From the NCBI GenBank assembly GCA_037102815.1, contig BTPP01000002.1:2232001-2296000 (forward strand): a stretch of DNA of 64,000 nucleotides. Direction: 5' to 3'. The DNA comes from Neurospora intermedia (taxonomy: Eukaryota; Ascomycota; Sordariomycetes; Sordariales; Sordariaceae). Under the pieces are notes generated by a model that was given only the letters and a program-made list of their open reading frames with translations, was not told the DNA's origin and searched no databases. Shown here piece after piece: positions 34,079-46,690 of the stretch (position 1 is the stretch's first letter; the number at the start of each line of letters is the position of its first letter). The translations under genes and the position numbers were made by a program.

Positions 34079-35965
34079 ATGGCATTGCCGGATGACACTC
34101 GCCTTATGAACAACCAAACTTCCACCGAAGGTAACTCGGCACCTGGCCGTATGGCCCTTCCATCAAGGCCACCCCCAATGACCGCAAGCAACGAGCCCCC
34201 GAAGCACGAGTCAACCGGACCGGTTGATGAGGCGGCCTCCAAGTCCGAATCCGGGCTCTCGCCGAATTCAAAGAAAGCGGGGCATGCTGCGCAGAGTCCG
34301 CCTGGTCGTAAGAAGTCTCCAAAAATACAAAATGCCCAACCAGCACAATCTCCAACCGAGACCGTGGGGGTGGTGAACGTTGCAACGCTGGGACTTGTGC
34401 CTTCTGTTCAGGGTCATGCGGGTCAAGTCTGCAGGTATGAATGCCCCTTTACTGAAGACTGAATCTGTAGGCCAGCGCTAACGACTGAGCAGCAATTGTG
34501 GTACGACACATACTCCGCTTTGGCGAAGATCACCACAAGGAGCCATCATTTGCAACGCTTGCGGACTGTACCTAAAGGCGCGTAACGCGGCTCGCCCCGC
34601 CAACATCAGGCGCCCTCCCAGCGGGATGGCGAGCAATGTTAGGCAGGCCGCGGCCAAACTGTCCCCCAAAAAAGCGACCGCACCGTTACTGCCAAGCAAC
34701 CCGGGAGCAACGTATGTGGCCGCCGATCAGACGCCGTCAGGATCGTGCCCTGGAGGCGGAAGATGCAACGGCACAGGTGGTGCGGAGGGGTGTGGTGGTT
34801 GCCCCGCATACAACAACCGCGTTTCCAAGAGTGCGAGTCTCAACGTGCTAAAGTGTCAGGGCGCAGCAGCCGCGTCTTCCAAGAAACCTCAAGCAGCAGA
34901 GGGCAGCGGGGAAGAACCGACCGAGGTGGACATCACCGCCTTACACGTACAATCGCAAAACACAACCGTTGTTATTGCCTGCCAAAACTGCGGTACTACC
35001 ATTACTCCGCTCTGGCGAAGGGATGAAGCCGGTCATACCATTTGCAATGCGTGCGGTAAGTGCATGAAGTTATCGCCCGAAAAGTTACAAATGGGATGGA
35101 ATTTGCTAACTCGAGTAAAGGTCTCTATTACAAGTTGCACGGTGTGCATCGGCCAGTGACCATGAAAAAGGCAATAATCAAACGGAGAAAACGTGTGATT
35201 CCTGCCGCCGGAGGTGATGCCGAAATTGAGCCAAGTGAGGCTCCAGATTCACCACCCGCGACATCAGAACCTCCAATGGAGAAAGGTACGGTCAACGAAG
35301 ATGGATCTGTTAATCTCGGCATCCGTCGACGTTCAGTGCGACCATTGACGCTCGTGCCTGAGGATGAATTGCGGCGAAACAGACAGGCATCCCCGCTGTC
35401 TTCAGCCGCCTTGGGACAGTACCACTCATCCCATACAAATCAACCACATCACGGGGCTCCCGCATCTCTCACTTACGAGAATCGTCTGGCTCCCATCCAT
35501 TCACTGGCGCTCCCGGTTGATCGTCAAGCGTCCCTATCACCAGCATCATTTCTGTCCCCATCAAGGAAGCGGTCGATATCTGCTGTAGAGAACGAACCTT
35601 CGTCTCATAATGACAACGAAAGTCATAAGCGCCTGTCTTCCATCAAATCCATTCTCAACCCAATGCCGAGTTCCGAGATGCACCGAGAGGTCTCGCCGGC
35701 AGACCAATTACGGATGCAACCAGCCTCCCGGTCCCCAGCCATGAGCAGTCTGACTCCAGCACACAGTCCAGGGTCATTTTCAAACAGTACGGTTATTGGG
35801 ACACCAACATCAGCTCCGAATTTACGGAGCGCTTCGAGAGATACTCTCAATGATAGCGAGCGACTGAAGGCAGAGCGAAGAGCAGCGTTGGAGCGCGAGG
35901 CCGAAATGATGAGAGAGTTGCTGGCCGCAAAGGAACGGGAGCTTGCCGAGTTGGGTTATGACTGA
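34079..35965 (+). CDS. sre: Iron-responsive GATA-type repressor (SRE/SreA family)
   Basis: Exons are 34079-34434, 34493-35055 and 35121-35965, with introns of 58 and 65 nt; the product is 587 aa. Both introns interrupt zinc-finger codons. Finger 1 is C118-x2-C121-x17-C139-x2-C142 ([14 protein letters not shown]). Finger 2 is C282-x2-C285-x17-C303-x2-C306 ([14 protein letters not shown]). Between them lies the cysteine-rich segment [23 protein letters not shown] starting at C204, which marks iron-sensing fungal GATA repressors (Urbs1, SRE, SreA, Fep1). The C-terminus has a short coiled coil ([29 protein letters not shown]). In iron-replete cells this family represses siderophore synthesis and iron uptake. 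Identification is strong because two fingers plus the Cys-rich region occur only in this subfamily. Confidence 0.96.
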
Positions 35966-36765
35966 TATGCGGAGGCTGAAAAAGCGCATGCTGTGAATTC
36001 GGTGGGAAACGACTGGAGTTATTCGGGAGAGCATACCCATGGAATTTGACTTGTGCATAGATAGATAGCAACGGAAGGCATAGTCTTTTTGAGGAAATGC
36101 CAACGACACTTGAAGCCAAAGACCTTTATTCATAGAGTCCGCATAGTGGTTATGCGTCTATTCATCGATGCCGTCCAGTGGATTTTGGTTTTGCATAGTA
36201 AAAGCCGTCTCATGGCTGTTACCCTAATTGCATCTCCTATATGCAACACCCTGCAATGGCGAAGTGTGATGCGGCAATGGAAGTTTCAAAGTTCCAGACG
36301 GAAAGCCCCTCCCTGCCTTGACATGCCGTAGGAACCAGTGACAAGAGGCCGCGCATGCTGCATCAGCGTCGTAGGGCGGAGCTCCCACGTTGCGCGCGTT
36401 TGGGGCCGGTTTAGTGGACGATGTACCCCGGTAGGGACCACCCGACCCTTCTGGTGCAGGTGAGGCTACCTATGACCGGTTGCCAACCTCCACAGCTTCC
36501 TGACCTCGAGCTTCGATTGTTCCAGGCAACACTTTAGAATACACCATCCTTACAACATCTTTCGTTGCGACGTCAAGAACCACCTTCCAAGTGGCCACAT
36601 CTATCTCTACGCTCGCGCAAATCTCCGAGACTGAATTCGAATCGCTCTCTAGACTGCGGCGAACTCAGCAGATCGCACCTATTCCCGCGACATTCTACCA
36701 ACCTTTGCGACGTATTCGCGTTCCTCCCCCACCACCACAACCACTACCACTAAAACAACGCCATA
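35966..36765. other. Intergenic region, GATA factor to Tvp15-like gene
   Basis: This 800-bp stretch holds the 3' UTR of the GATA factor and the promoter of the next gene. Its final 60 bp are an ACC/CCA-rich leader. No other feature is seen. Confidence 0.5.
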
Positions 36766-37486
36766 ATGGATCTCTCCGACTCTTTGTACGTTTACATCCG
36801 CCCGCTCGTGCGACTATGGAGGAAGAAAAGAAAGAAAGGGATGAAAGCAGAGAACAAGCACGACTGCTGGCCCCCAATACTGCGCGCATCCAAGCATCCG
36901 TTCGAGGTTCAGAACTACCTGCTAACATGATGTCCTCCTCTCTAGTCGCATCGTCAACCTCGCGGTTGCAGTGCTTATGATCCTGGGTGGTGTCTCCCAG
37001 TTCTTCCCTCTCGGAATGTACGTTCCCTCATTCTACGCCCGTTAGCAAGCCGACCGACTGTACAAAGCTATGCGCTTCCCTCCACGAGCAGATATTGTGG
37101 ACGCAGCAATCTTGGGTGGTCGCCGAAATCGATCATGGTCCTGAAGCCTGGATGTCCCGGCTGCTAGACTAGTGCGCGCCCGCCTATGCTCACAAGGGCG
37201 TTACATGCTTTGTCCGGACTGTTGCGCAGGCTGATAGAAACTGTACGGGGATGTATAACTGACCAAGTTACTGTCGACAGTCAACCGATTATCCTCGGGT
37301 GCTACACGATCCTGTTTGGTGTTTGTAGGTGGTCGCATACTTCGACAGAAACATTCAAATGGTTTCCGAAACGCTGACACTGCTTCTTCACAGCCACCGG
37401 TCTCCTGGAGTTCCAGATCCCTCACCAAGTCTACCGTTATGCGTCGTTCATGTTCTCGTTCCTTGGTCGTGGTGCTTGTACGTTAT

Positions 37487-37528
<42 letters not shown>

Positions 37529-37764
37529 TTCCTCTTTTATGCTGCTATTGCTGAGTTAGTGTGGCTAATTGTCGTTCTACTCTTTGTACAGTTTACATCT
37601 TCGTCGGCTGCATCATTCCCCATGGACACTGGGCTACGATCATTATCGGCTCGATCATCTTCCTTGTTGGCGTTGCCTATGTCGCTCTCGAATTTGTGCC
37701 CTCTATTGAGCCCCCTCCAAACATGCGCGAGGTGGATGCGGGCTGGGGCGCTGAGCAGGTGTAA
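36766..37764 (+). CDS. COPI-associated / Tvp15-like Golgi membrane protein
   Basis: Exons are 36766-36785, 36946-37017, 37281-37324, 37394-37477 and 37592-37764; all phases agree and the product is 130 aa. The spliced protein starts MDLSDSFRIVNLAVAV and shows four hydrophobic segments: IVNLAVAVLMILGGVSQFF; IILGCYTILFGVSTGLLEF; the segment around SFMFSFLGRGAFYIFVGCI; and ATIIIGSIIFLVGVAYVAL. A conserved tail follows (EFVPSIEPPPNMREVDAGWGAEQV). It belongs to the COPI_assoc family that includes yeast Tvp15, small Golgi/endosome membrane proteins of Tlg2-type vesicles. Five exons for 130 residues is intron-dense. The introns are 160, 263, 69 and 114 nt. Intron 4 contains a 38-base poly-C run. Confidence 0.9.
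37488..37525 (+). repeat. Poly-C homopolymer, 38 bases, in an intron
   Basis: An uninterrupted run of 38 C lies 10 nt after the 5' splice site of intron 4 of the Tvp15-like gene. The reported length may be affected by sequencing or assembly. Confidence 0.9.
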
Positions 37765-38541
37765 TTTGTGATACACCTCACTATTTGGGAAGTGATGCCC
37801 TGCCGAGGATTGGTTATGCAAGCAGAAAAGGAGCTCTGTGGCCGCGGACAATGTCATGTCGACCCATACCAAGATGAGACGTTTGGGGTGCGAGAATTGC
37901 GGGAGGACGGTCTGTTTGACAGCTATTTCAGGAGCGCTGCTGGTGATCAACTGGTGCCAGAATGTTGAGGAATATGTTGCGCCAGCTGAATGCAGCACAA
38001 GTAAAGGGGTACGTGGTGACTTTCAGTAAACAACATCGAGGATGTGGAAGAAGATCAACGGTTTAGCTTATACTTTAGTTTGAGGGCAGCAATGGTGCTG
38101 CCAAGTCAGCATTTTGGATATGACAGGCCTGCAGTTTTCTGGGCATTATGACACAAGTACTGTCCGTGAGGATGAAGTATCTTCCATTTATCGTTCGCGA
38201 TGGCAGTTTTCCACAATGGCAGATCATCAACTGGGTGAACGTGGTTGGGAATCCTTCCCCCCTTTTTGGAGTTTGGGCAATTGTGGTTGTCCTAGCAACC
38301 GTTTTGTTGTATGTAAAGCTGGAGAGGGTTAGGGTATATGCAGGTAGGCGATAAGGTTCTTATCAATTTCAATCTTAAACGACTGCGTTACAAAATTTTG
38401 AGCTTGACGGCCTGGATGACCTCAGAGTCAACCACATATCACCAAGTAAGGAGCCCTGTGAACACAATCTTGTTTGTAATATGTGACTGACAAGTTGAAT
38501 AAGGACCATTTTTATTCAGTCATTCCAGTACAACATTCAAG
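37765..38541. other. Intergenic region, Tvp15-like gene to BCP1
   Basis: A 780-bp stretch with 3' UTR and promoter sequence. No ORF in it shows family resemblance. Confidence 0.55.
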
Positions 38542-39535
38542 ATGGGCAAGAAAAGATCAAGAGAGGAAGCCCAGAAGGAGGTCGTCCAGAACGACCCCAC
38601 AGTCGATAAGATGGATGAGGATAGTGACAGCTCAGACTCGGATGAGGTGAGTTACCTTACCTTGGTGCACCAGGCTCAGTTGTTAAACCGACCACTTGCA
38701 ACTTCGTCGATACTCTCTCTGGCTGGAAGTTATAATACTAACATTGGTTGGAAACAAGGACATGGACATCATTAACGTCGACTTCGAGCTGTTCAATTAC
38801 GACAAGGACATCGACTTCCACGGCGTCAAAACGCTTCTCCGCCAGCTCTTCGACGCTGACGCCCAGCTCTTCGACCTGTCCGGGCTCAGCGACATGATCA
38901 TCGAGCAGAACACCATCGGCTCGACGTGCAAGGTGGACGACAAGGCCAACGACGCCTACGCCTTCCTGACCGTGCTTAACGCGTGGGAGCACCGCGAGAA
39001 GAAACCGGTCGCGCAGCTGATTGAGTACCTGTCTGACAAGGCCGTCAAGGCCGGTGATTCCAGCCTGTCTGTGTTGCCTGAATTGTTCACCTCCGGCAAG
39101 GCCCAAGTGGGCATCGTCCTGTCGGAGCGCCTCATCAACATGCCGGCCGAAGTCATCCCGCCCATGTGGAACATGATGATTGAGGAGATCCAGGACGCCG
39201 TGGACGACAAGGAGCCATACGAGTTTACGCACTACCTGGTGGTGTCGCGCGCGTACGTCGAGGTCGAGTCGAGCTTGGACCAGGAGGAGCAGAAGCGCAA
39301 GCGGCTACGCGATGAGAAGGGCCTGCAGTACTTCCACCCGGAGGACGAGGAGATGCGCAAGCATGCTGTCGGTGCGGGCACCTACACGTTCACCAAGGAG
39401 GGAGACTCGGCCGATAGCAAACGCGCGTTCCAGGAGCTGGGTGTCAAGTCACAGGGTTTCATGATGCTTATTGAGGCGGGCAAGTTCAAGCAGGCTGTCA
39501 AAGCTATCGGGGATTGCATTGGCGCGGCCAACTAA
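38542..39535 (+). CDS. bcp1: BCP1/BCCIP-family protein
   Basis: Exons are 38542-38646 and 38759-39535, with a 112-nt phase-0 intron; the product is 293 aa. The N-terminus is basic then acidic ([11 protein letters not shown]...[11 protein letters not shown]). The conserved BCCIP fold follows ([98 protein letters not shown]). Yeast Bcp1 is a nuclear chaperone for ribosomal protein Rpl23 and supports export of Mss4; the human relative binds BRCA2 and p21. The gene converges on chorismate mutase, with only 147 bp between the stop codons. Confidence 0.95.
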
Positions 39536-39682
39536 TTTACCATAATGGATTGCGAGAATAATATGAAAGCACCGAGAAAGGGGGGAACGTGAACGGGAAA
39601 TTTCAACGCATCGTCAGTCCCTGCCTGCAGTGCTGTGGATTTTGTTGTTGTTATAATTAGTTGCCGGTTACTTGCATCATGG

Positions 39683-40574
39683 CTATTGGGCGGGCGCCGG
39701 CTCCAGTCTCTGCATGAGATACTCAACTTCCACCACCTTGGTAAGAGGAATCACGAACTCCTCGTACATAGCGACGACGGCCTCGACGTTAATCTTGCGC
39801 TGGCTCTCCACCTCGGAGGCGCCTATTGACGGGTCGGTACCGTAGGTTTCCGCCTTAAGCTTCAATCTCTCCAGCACCTTCTTCTCAACAGCCTTGTTGG
39901 TGATAGCCTCTCCAATGGCTTCGCGATCACCGGCCTGGATGTATTTTGTGAACTTTTCCGTCTCAGACTGGAACTTGGATTCGGCAACAAATTTGCCAAA
40001 GTGAATGCGCCGGGAGATGGCCTGCAGGCAGGCGATATCGCAGGTAGCAGAGGAACCGTAGTTCTCCTTGTTGACACCGCGATCCTCACGGCCAAAGTCG
40101 GGGCACACGCTGGGAAGGAATTTTTGCGTGTAGAACTCCTTGATCTTATCGTTGACGTTGACGTTGTTGGGGTGGAGGATCTGGGGGTAGTCGATCGACT
40201 CGAGGATGGGCTTCTGCACGGCGTCGGGGAAGAAAGGGTATTCGTCGGGTGACTCGTAGCGACGCATGAGGGACTGGAGACGCTCCTGCTGCCACAGGTA
40301 CCAGTCCATCAAGCTGAGGTCGGTGTCGGGGAGCGGGACGGCGCCAGGGATGTAAATGTTCTTGTTGAGGGGGAATTGAACACGCTCGATCAAGTGGAAG
40401 ATGATGGTGTCCTCTAGACGGCTGTTCGACACACGTATCAGTTGGCATAGGTTCCAGAATTGTCGGGGTGATCGTTCAGTGCTTAGGCTCTCTCTTGACT
40501 CACATTAACTGGTAGCGAATGCGCGAAAGATCAAGCGCCTTGTCGACGTCAGACAGTTCGATGATAGCGTCCAT
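39683..40574 (-). CDS. ARO7: Chorismate mutase (AroQ, fungal allosteric type)
   Basis: Minus-strand exons are 40574-40504 and 40421-39683 with an 82-nt intron; the product is 269 aa. The splice joins [27 protein letters not shown], the signature N-terminal helix of yeast Aro7-type mutases. Further conserved blocks are [55 protein letters not shown] and [21 protein letters not shown]. It converts chorismate to prephenate, the committed step to phenylalanine and tyrosine. Relatives are inhibited by tyrosine and activated by tryptophan. A TGAGTCC string at 40698-40704, about 125 bp upstream of the ATG, is one base from the CPC1/Gcn4 consensus and would suit general amino-acid control. Confidence 0.97.
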
Positions 40575-41586
40575 CTTGAGAGCCGAGGTGTCGCGGTAGA
40601 TGCAATAACAGCTTGGAATAGAGATTTGGGTTGTATGTGCAGATACGATATCAATTGACAAAGAAGACCAAAGGCAGTTGTTGTGTACAATGAGCGTTGA
40701 GTCCCTCCTGAGGACCCTCAACCGGCAAAGTTGGGACCAAACAATCGCAACTTCGATATCGGACAACAATCGGATTCCCACGTTGCAACGGCCCTGTTAA
40801 AATTTAGGTTGTTCATTTGTAGGTACATTTGTACATATGACGCACCAAAACTGCGGATCCGGTACCCCACTGGCCCTCCAGCGTTTCTCTTGGCAGACAC
40901 CGGATCCCTGCTCTTACACCCCCTTCTGAATGGAGCCAAGCCTGAATTGGCGCGTCGCTTGCGTGCGGGGAACTAGGGCCAGGGGGGGTGAGGGGAAGAA
41001 ATGGGAATTGAGGGGGCGCGCTATCGGCTGGTCGGGAAATCCACATCCCCGCCACAAGCTGCGACCAGCCTGCTGCCAGCCGCAGAGGCCGACCACCGAG
41101 GGCCCAGTGTGTTTAGAGGGTACCTTTCAAACTGTGTGTCCCGGGGACATGTGGTGGTAGCTGTTAACAGACTAGCTAAAGTGATTTCCTGCCACGGTGC
41201 TTTACCAGGTTCACACAACAAATTTGTGCCGCATCCACGCGCGCGAACTTGGAGCGAGGTACCTCCTTACCTTATCAACCTCTACAACATCCATCCGCAG
41301 CTGCAATTGATTCAGCCTGCCGTGGTTACATGTTGCTGCCGCGGACTCTGGCATTGACAACATCGCTTCGGCATCGCTACCACTAGCCGCAGCTGCGCTC
41401 GATTCCCGGCCGTGCGATTTGGCAGCGATAGTAGCGCTCGCAGGATTTTCCTCACGTCGTCGTCCAAGTGTCCTGCTTCGTTCTATTCGACCTCTTTGCG
41501 CTTTAGTAGTTCGTCGGGCGGCAACAACCTTTTGGGCATTTCTTTGAACCTCTTTCGATTGGGTAGCAGCCTCCCGGTGCCAACGG
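40575..41586. promoter_or_regulatory. Divergent promoter region, chorismate mutase / Mdv1
   Basis: About 1 kb separates two divergently transcribed start codons, so it should hold both promoters. No ORF is convincing and no TATA box is obvious. Confidence 0.55.
40698..40704 (-). promoter_or_regulatory. Possible CPC1/Gcn4 site upstream of chorismate mutase
   Basis: TGAGTCC on the plus strand reads GGACTCA on the gene's strand, a 6 of 7 match to TGACTCA. It lies about 125 bp before the start codon of an aromatic amino-acid gene. Weak evidence on its own. Confidence 0.3.
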
Positions 41587-43809
41587 ATGGCCAACTCCGA
41601 TCAGAACCGTGATGTGTTCCCGGACGATGTGTCGATTGATGACGATACCTCCGTAATCTCTGTGAGCTCTCCTCACCTTCGTCTCCCGCATTCTGTTCAC
41701 CACCATGATGACACCCTTTTGCCTCTCTTGAGTCCTTTTCGCATTGCGCTTGGCGCAGCCCAAGAACCCCAGACTAATGCAAGATGGGTGAACTGCAACA
41801 GACTCGGGGTCTCGAGGCCTTCGGTCGCAAAGTGACGACAACAGCAAGTCACTTGATCGGCCCCATTACCGACCCGACCTCTCATCCTCACTACCAGACC
41901 GCCATGACCGAGATACACAAGCAGCTCCAGAAGCCCACGCTTCAACGGGGCGTCTTCGCTATAGCGCGTACGACGCCCACCGATCTAGTGCGCTCCAAGC
42001 TGTCGTCAAAGGAAATCCAATCTCGAGCACTGGCCTACGTGCCCGATGAGCTTCTCAGAAACATCCCTGCCAGCTCCAACTCATACTCGTTATTCCAGGG
42101 CTTTCAGGCCAGTTTTCCCGACTTTACCGACGATGGAAAGAAGCACAAGCGACGGGTGTCTCGGGGGAGGAAGATGCTCGATGAGAGCCCTGTGCAACCA
42201 GGAAGCCCGCACGCTGTACAGAGGTTAAAGAAAGATAAGGCGTCAATGATGCACCAACTTGAAATGCTTGGTGTTCGGAAGAATATGGCTAGCAGCGAGA
42301 TCCGTGAGATTGACAACAAAATCGCCAATCTGCACGGCATGCGCAAGATCATCCTCGACAGGCTCGCTAATCTTGAAAAAGAGGAGGCGGTATTAGAGCA
42401 TGACAGTAAGTGTTCGTACACTTAATCTTGGGACCTCCTACTAACCGCAACTTGCAGTTATGGATGTCGAGAGCAGGCTAGACGAAGCTCAAGAACTTGC
42501 TGATGAGGCGGAATCGTTGGCGATGGCAACACCGAACAAGTCCGAGGAGGATCTATCAAGAACTGAAGAAGGATTCATGTCGCAATCCATCTACGAGAAA
42601 TTACCAGCAGCCAACACTTCTCCCGGGAAGAAGAAGCCTCGCAACCATCGCAAGAAGACACTCCCCATTCTCCACGAACATTTCGAGCCAGGCACGATGA
42701 TCCGCTCGATGCGCGCGCACCAGGATAACATCACGGCTCTCGACTTCGATGCCCCCTTTGGTCTTATGGTTTCGGCTGCAGTGGATGATTCGGTTCGTGT
42801 GTGGGACTTGAACGCCGGGCGCTGCATCGGTACCCTTGAAGGTCACACGGCATCTGTACGCACTCTTCAAATTGAAGATAACTTCTTGGCTACTGGCTCT
42901 ATGGATGCGACAATCAAGCTGTGGGACTTGAGCAAGGCCCACTACGACCCCCAGGGTAGCCAGGAGGTCGATGAGGAGGACGAGGACCTTGCATTTGTCA
43001 ACCCGAACGATCACGCAGTCGATCCACCTGCCGGAAGCATGGCTGATTGCCCTCTTTTCACTCTCGAGGCCCATCTCGATGAGATTACGGCCTTGCATTT
43101 CAGGGGAGATGTGCTCGTTTCTGGTTCCGCCGATAAGACGCTTCGTCAGTGGGATCTCACAAAGGGTCGTTGCGTGCAAACATTGGACGTGATGTGGGCC
43201 GCCGCCCAAGCCACCGCCATGGGCAGCAGTGACGGTCCCTGGAGACAGACCAGCCGCTCTGCCGACGGATCCGCAGACTTCGTTGGTGCCCTGCAGGTCT
43301 TCGAGTCCGCTCTGGCTTGCGGTACTGCTGACGGTATGGTTCGACTCTGGGATCTTAGAAGTGGACAGGTGCACCGTAGCCTGGTTGGACATACCGGCCC
43401 GGTTACCTGCCTCCAGTTTGATGATGTTCATCTCGTCACTGGCAGCTTGGACAGAAGCATTCGTGTAAGCAACCTCCTCATTCCGCCATAACACCACGAA
43501 ACCGAGTGGCACTGACACTGCTGCTTATTACAGATTTGGGATCTTCGTACTGGATCAATCTTCGACGCTTACGCATATGATCACCCTATCACCAGCATGA
43601 TGTTTGACACCCGCCGAATTGTTTGCGCTGCTGGTGAGGATGTGGTTAAGGTGTACGATAAGGTTGAGGGACGGCATTGGGACTGCGGCGCCGGCATCAC
43701 TGAGGCTGAGAAGGCCAAGTCCCCTGCAATCGTCGAACGCGTGCGCATCAGGGACGGCTACATGGTCGAAGGCCGTCAAGACGGTGTCGTCGGCGTCTGG
43801 ACATGCTAA
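41587..43809 (+). CDS. mdv1: Mitochondrial division protein 1 (Mdv1/Caf4-like WD40 adaptor)
   Basis: Exons are 41587-41661, 41784-42405, 42458-43464 and 43534-43809, giving 659 aa. The first exon (25 residues) is less certain: ATG 41784 could be the start if the 41662-41783 intron lies in the 5' UTR. The N-terminal region ([21 protein letters not shown]) is helical. A coiled coil covers [29 protein letters not shown] and continues to the acidic linker. The C-terminal half is a WD40 propeller ([46 protein letters not shown]). Mdv1 links Fis1 on the outer mitochondrial membrane to the dynamin Dnm1 for fission of mitochondria and peroxisomes. Domain order and conserved repeats make the assignment firm. 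Confidence 0.93.
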
Positions 43810-44957
43810 AGGCGACATGATACCGGGGGGGTTGCATTGCTTGTACAAATACGACATCATACCACACGACTTACACTGGATTGGAGCAAAAGGGGCGGCC
43901 ACGTATATTGGTGTTCATGAGTTTTATGAAGAGGACTCGTCTAGCGACAAAATGAAGTCATTGTTAGGGTTGGCTGGATACCTTGGGTCTGTACGAGTGA
44001 TTGTTCGCAATGGAGCTATACAGCAGTTACATATATCTTTCACCGGTGCAAAACTGAGTCCTTGACGACGGTTGAGTGATGTATTCCAAACAGAGCCAAC
44101 CTGAAGCATCCACCCCATTGAAAGAATAGGTGAACGCGCCTGGGCGCAAGTGCGGATCATCTCGAATGCGGACGTCATGAAATCATCGGAGCAGTGTCCG
44201 AAGAGGGGTAAAGGTGCTTTCGGTCTTTACCCTGGCCTCGCCCTTGCTTCCGGTAGTTGAACACCCTCCACGGAGACAAGCTTATCTCCAGCCGGACTTA
44301 ATAACTCAACGATCTCTGTGGAAAGTGATGGCACTAGATCGAGATTGCGAAAGTTATCCTCTGGTCGTTCGGGGAGTCTGCAAACCCGTCCGCTCCCCAC
44401 GATCGTCTCCTATGGTCCACCTTGGATTGAACCCCACTTGCCGTACACGGATTCTGAGATCTGAGATCGAAACCATCACCTCCGTCTGCTCGGGTGCCCG
44501 AACATTTCCAGTCTTCTCGCGTGCCTGGCATCCCGCTGTGGAAGAGCGTAAACTAGAGACCCCCACTTCAGCTTGCCATTGCCCTCAAGCCGATCCCACC
44601 TGTACACTTTGAGGTTGCTCTAGGGGTATTCGTCAGGCCCGCCTCCGTGATCTCTGCCTTATCCCCGCTTGTTAACTTATACAGAAGGAAAGAGGGAACG
44701 ACCCTCCTGTCTGCCTCCCATTGTTCAACAAAGTGCTATCCTTGTTTCTTTTTACGAATCATGGATCTGGGCTGCACTTAGTCTCCGGCCGATCTGAACT
44801 CGGCCGTCGTACAGGCATATAATCTAGGCTTCCTCCCGTTCCCTCGTCCCTTCTCTTATGAGCTTCCCATTTGTATACATCATCTCTCGTCTTTCATCCC
44901 AGTCTTCCGTTTCATCCCATTCCACCTTTCGAAACAACCTCCTACCTTTAACTCACA
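43810..44957. other. Intergenic region, Mdv1 to aldo/keto reductase
   Basis: This 1.1-kb stretch contains the Mdv1 3' UTR and the promoter of the reductase, with a pyrimidine-rich leader at about 44820-44957. No other gene is seen. Confidence 0.55.
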
Positions 44958-46398
44958 ATGGCCCTCCCTATGGCACCTCCCCCCAAGGGGCCCCTCGGCC
45001 GCTATCGTTTGCTGTCCCCAACTGCATCCGTCCGCGTCAGTCCGCTTTGTCTGGGGTCGATGAACTTTGGCGATTCGTGGTAAGTTTTACACATTGGACT
45101 TGTGCTGCTAATCGTTCGTGATATTGTTTGATGACTGACCTGCGGAACCTTACTTCATAGGCAAGATTATATGGGAGAGTGCAATCAAGAGACTACGGAG
45201 AGCATCTTGGATTTTTACTATGAGAACGGAGGTATGATGGGAAACTCCTATGGCTTATTCCCCTGAAACTGACCCGGTGATGTTGGGTGATGTGTAGGCA
45301 ACTTCATTGATACTGCCAACAACTACCAGAAGGAGGAATCTGAGAAATGGATTGGGGAGTGGATGAAGAAACGGGGGATCCGAGATCAACTTGGTAAGCT
45401 ACTAATCTGCGAACCTCTCTGAAGCCTTTTAAGCACACGTCAGACCCATAGGTTCCGCGCGAAGTAGACACTAATCGTCGTCCTAGTCATCGCAACCAAA
45501 TACACCACCAACTTCAGAGCTGGCCGTGGTGAAACAGAGATCATGGCCAATTTCGGAGGCAACGGCACCAAGAGTATGCGTGTCTCAGTTGAGGCCAGTT
45601 TGAAGAAGCTCCAGACGGATTATATCGACCTCGTACGTTTCTCTGCCCTCAAACATCACACATAGACCTGCTAATATGACCATTGTACAGCTCTACGTCC
45701 ACTGGTGGGACTTTGCCACATCCATCCCCGAGCTGATGCAGTCCCTGAACCAGCTCGTCACCAGCGGCAAGGTTCTCTACTTGGGTGTTAGCGACACCCC
45801 GGCTTGGGTAGTCAGCAAGGCCAACCAGTACGCGCGCGATCACGCACTTCGGCAGTTCTGCATTTACCAAGGCCGGTGGTCTGCCGCCTCGCGCGACTTT
45901 GAGCGGGACATCATTCCCATGTGTCAGGACGAAGGCATGGGGCTGGCGCCCTGGGGGGCCCTCGGAGGCGGCAGCTTCAAGTCGGAGGAGCAGCGCCAGC
46001 AGCAGGCCAACGAGGGCCGCAAGATCAAGGCGACCGAGGAGCAGATCAAAATCAGCCGGGCTCTGGAGAAGATTGCGCAGCGTAAGAACACGGCCATCAC
46101 CTCCGTCGCCCTGGCGTACGTGATGCACAAGGCTCCGTACGTGTTCCCGATTGTTGGCGGCCGGTCGGTCGAGCACCTGAAGGGTAACATTGAGGCGCTC
46201 ACGCTGGCCTTGTCGGACCAGGATATCGACGAGATTGAGAGCGCGGTTCCGTTCGATATTGGGTTCCCTAGCTCATTCTTGTATGGAGAGAAGGTTCCTG
46301 CGCACCCCAGTCAGGTTTGGTTGATGGGTATGGCGGGTACGTATGATTATGTCCCGGTGCCGAAGCCTATCGTGCCAACGGCGGAAAATGGTCAGTAG
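44958..46398 (+). CDS. Aldo/keto reductase (aryl-alcohol dehydrogenase / norsolorinate reductase type)
   Basis: Exons are 44958-45079, 45161-45231, 45298-45393, 45487-45632 and 45691-46398; the product is 380 aa. The AKR catalytic tetrad is present: D69 and Y74 in [11 protein letters not shown]101 in VIATKYT, H149 in LYVHWWD. The (beta/alpha)8 barrel continues with [16 protein letters not shown] and the NADPH-binding end [18 protein letters not shown]. The closest type is the fungal AAD/norsolorinic acid reductase group, soluble NADPH-dependent aldehyde or ketone reductases. The substrate cannot be read from sequence. No polyketide synthase, P450 or other cluster gene is nearby, so a role in a secondary-metabolite cluster is not supported. 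Confidence 0.93.
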
Positions 46399-46690
46399 AG
46401 CCGACATCGCCGCCAGAGGTCTTTGAAGGTTAGGTGGGAGTAGAACCTGAAATATTAGTATGTTTCAATGTGATTCAAGTTGGGCTTTATTCGATTGTGA
46501 TTGTGCGTCAAACTGCTTTTGCGGAGGGTGCCATAATCAACATACGGGTTGCAAATAAACTGATAAGCGTAAAGCTTTCCAAACCCTAACTGGCACGTCT
46601 TAGTACAAATTTGCTTGATAGAAGTGCATAGAATTTGGGGGTATCTCAAAGCTGACATGAAACGCGTTTCTTTTCTCCTCTCGATGTGCT
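46399..46690. other. Short intergenic region between convergent genes
   Basis: The aldo/keto reductase and RIO2 genes converge here with 292 bp between stop codons. Nothing else is seen. Confidence 0.6.
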
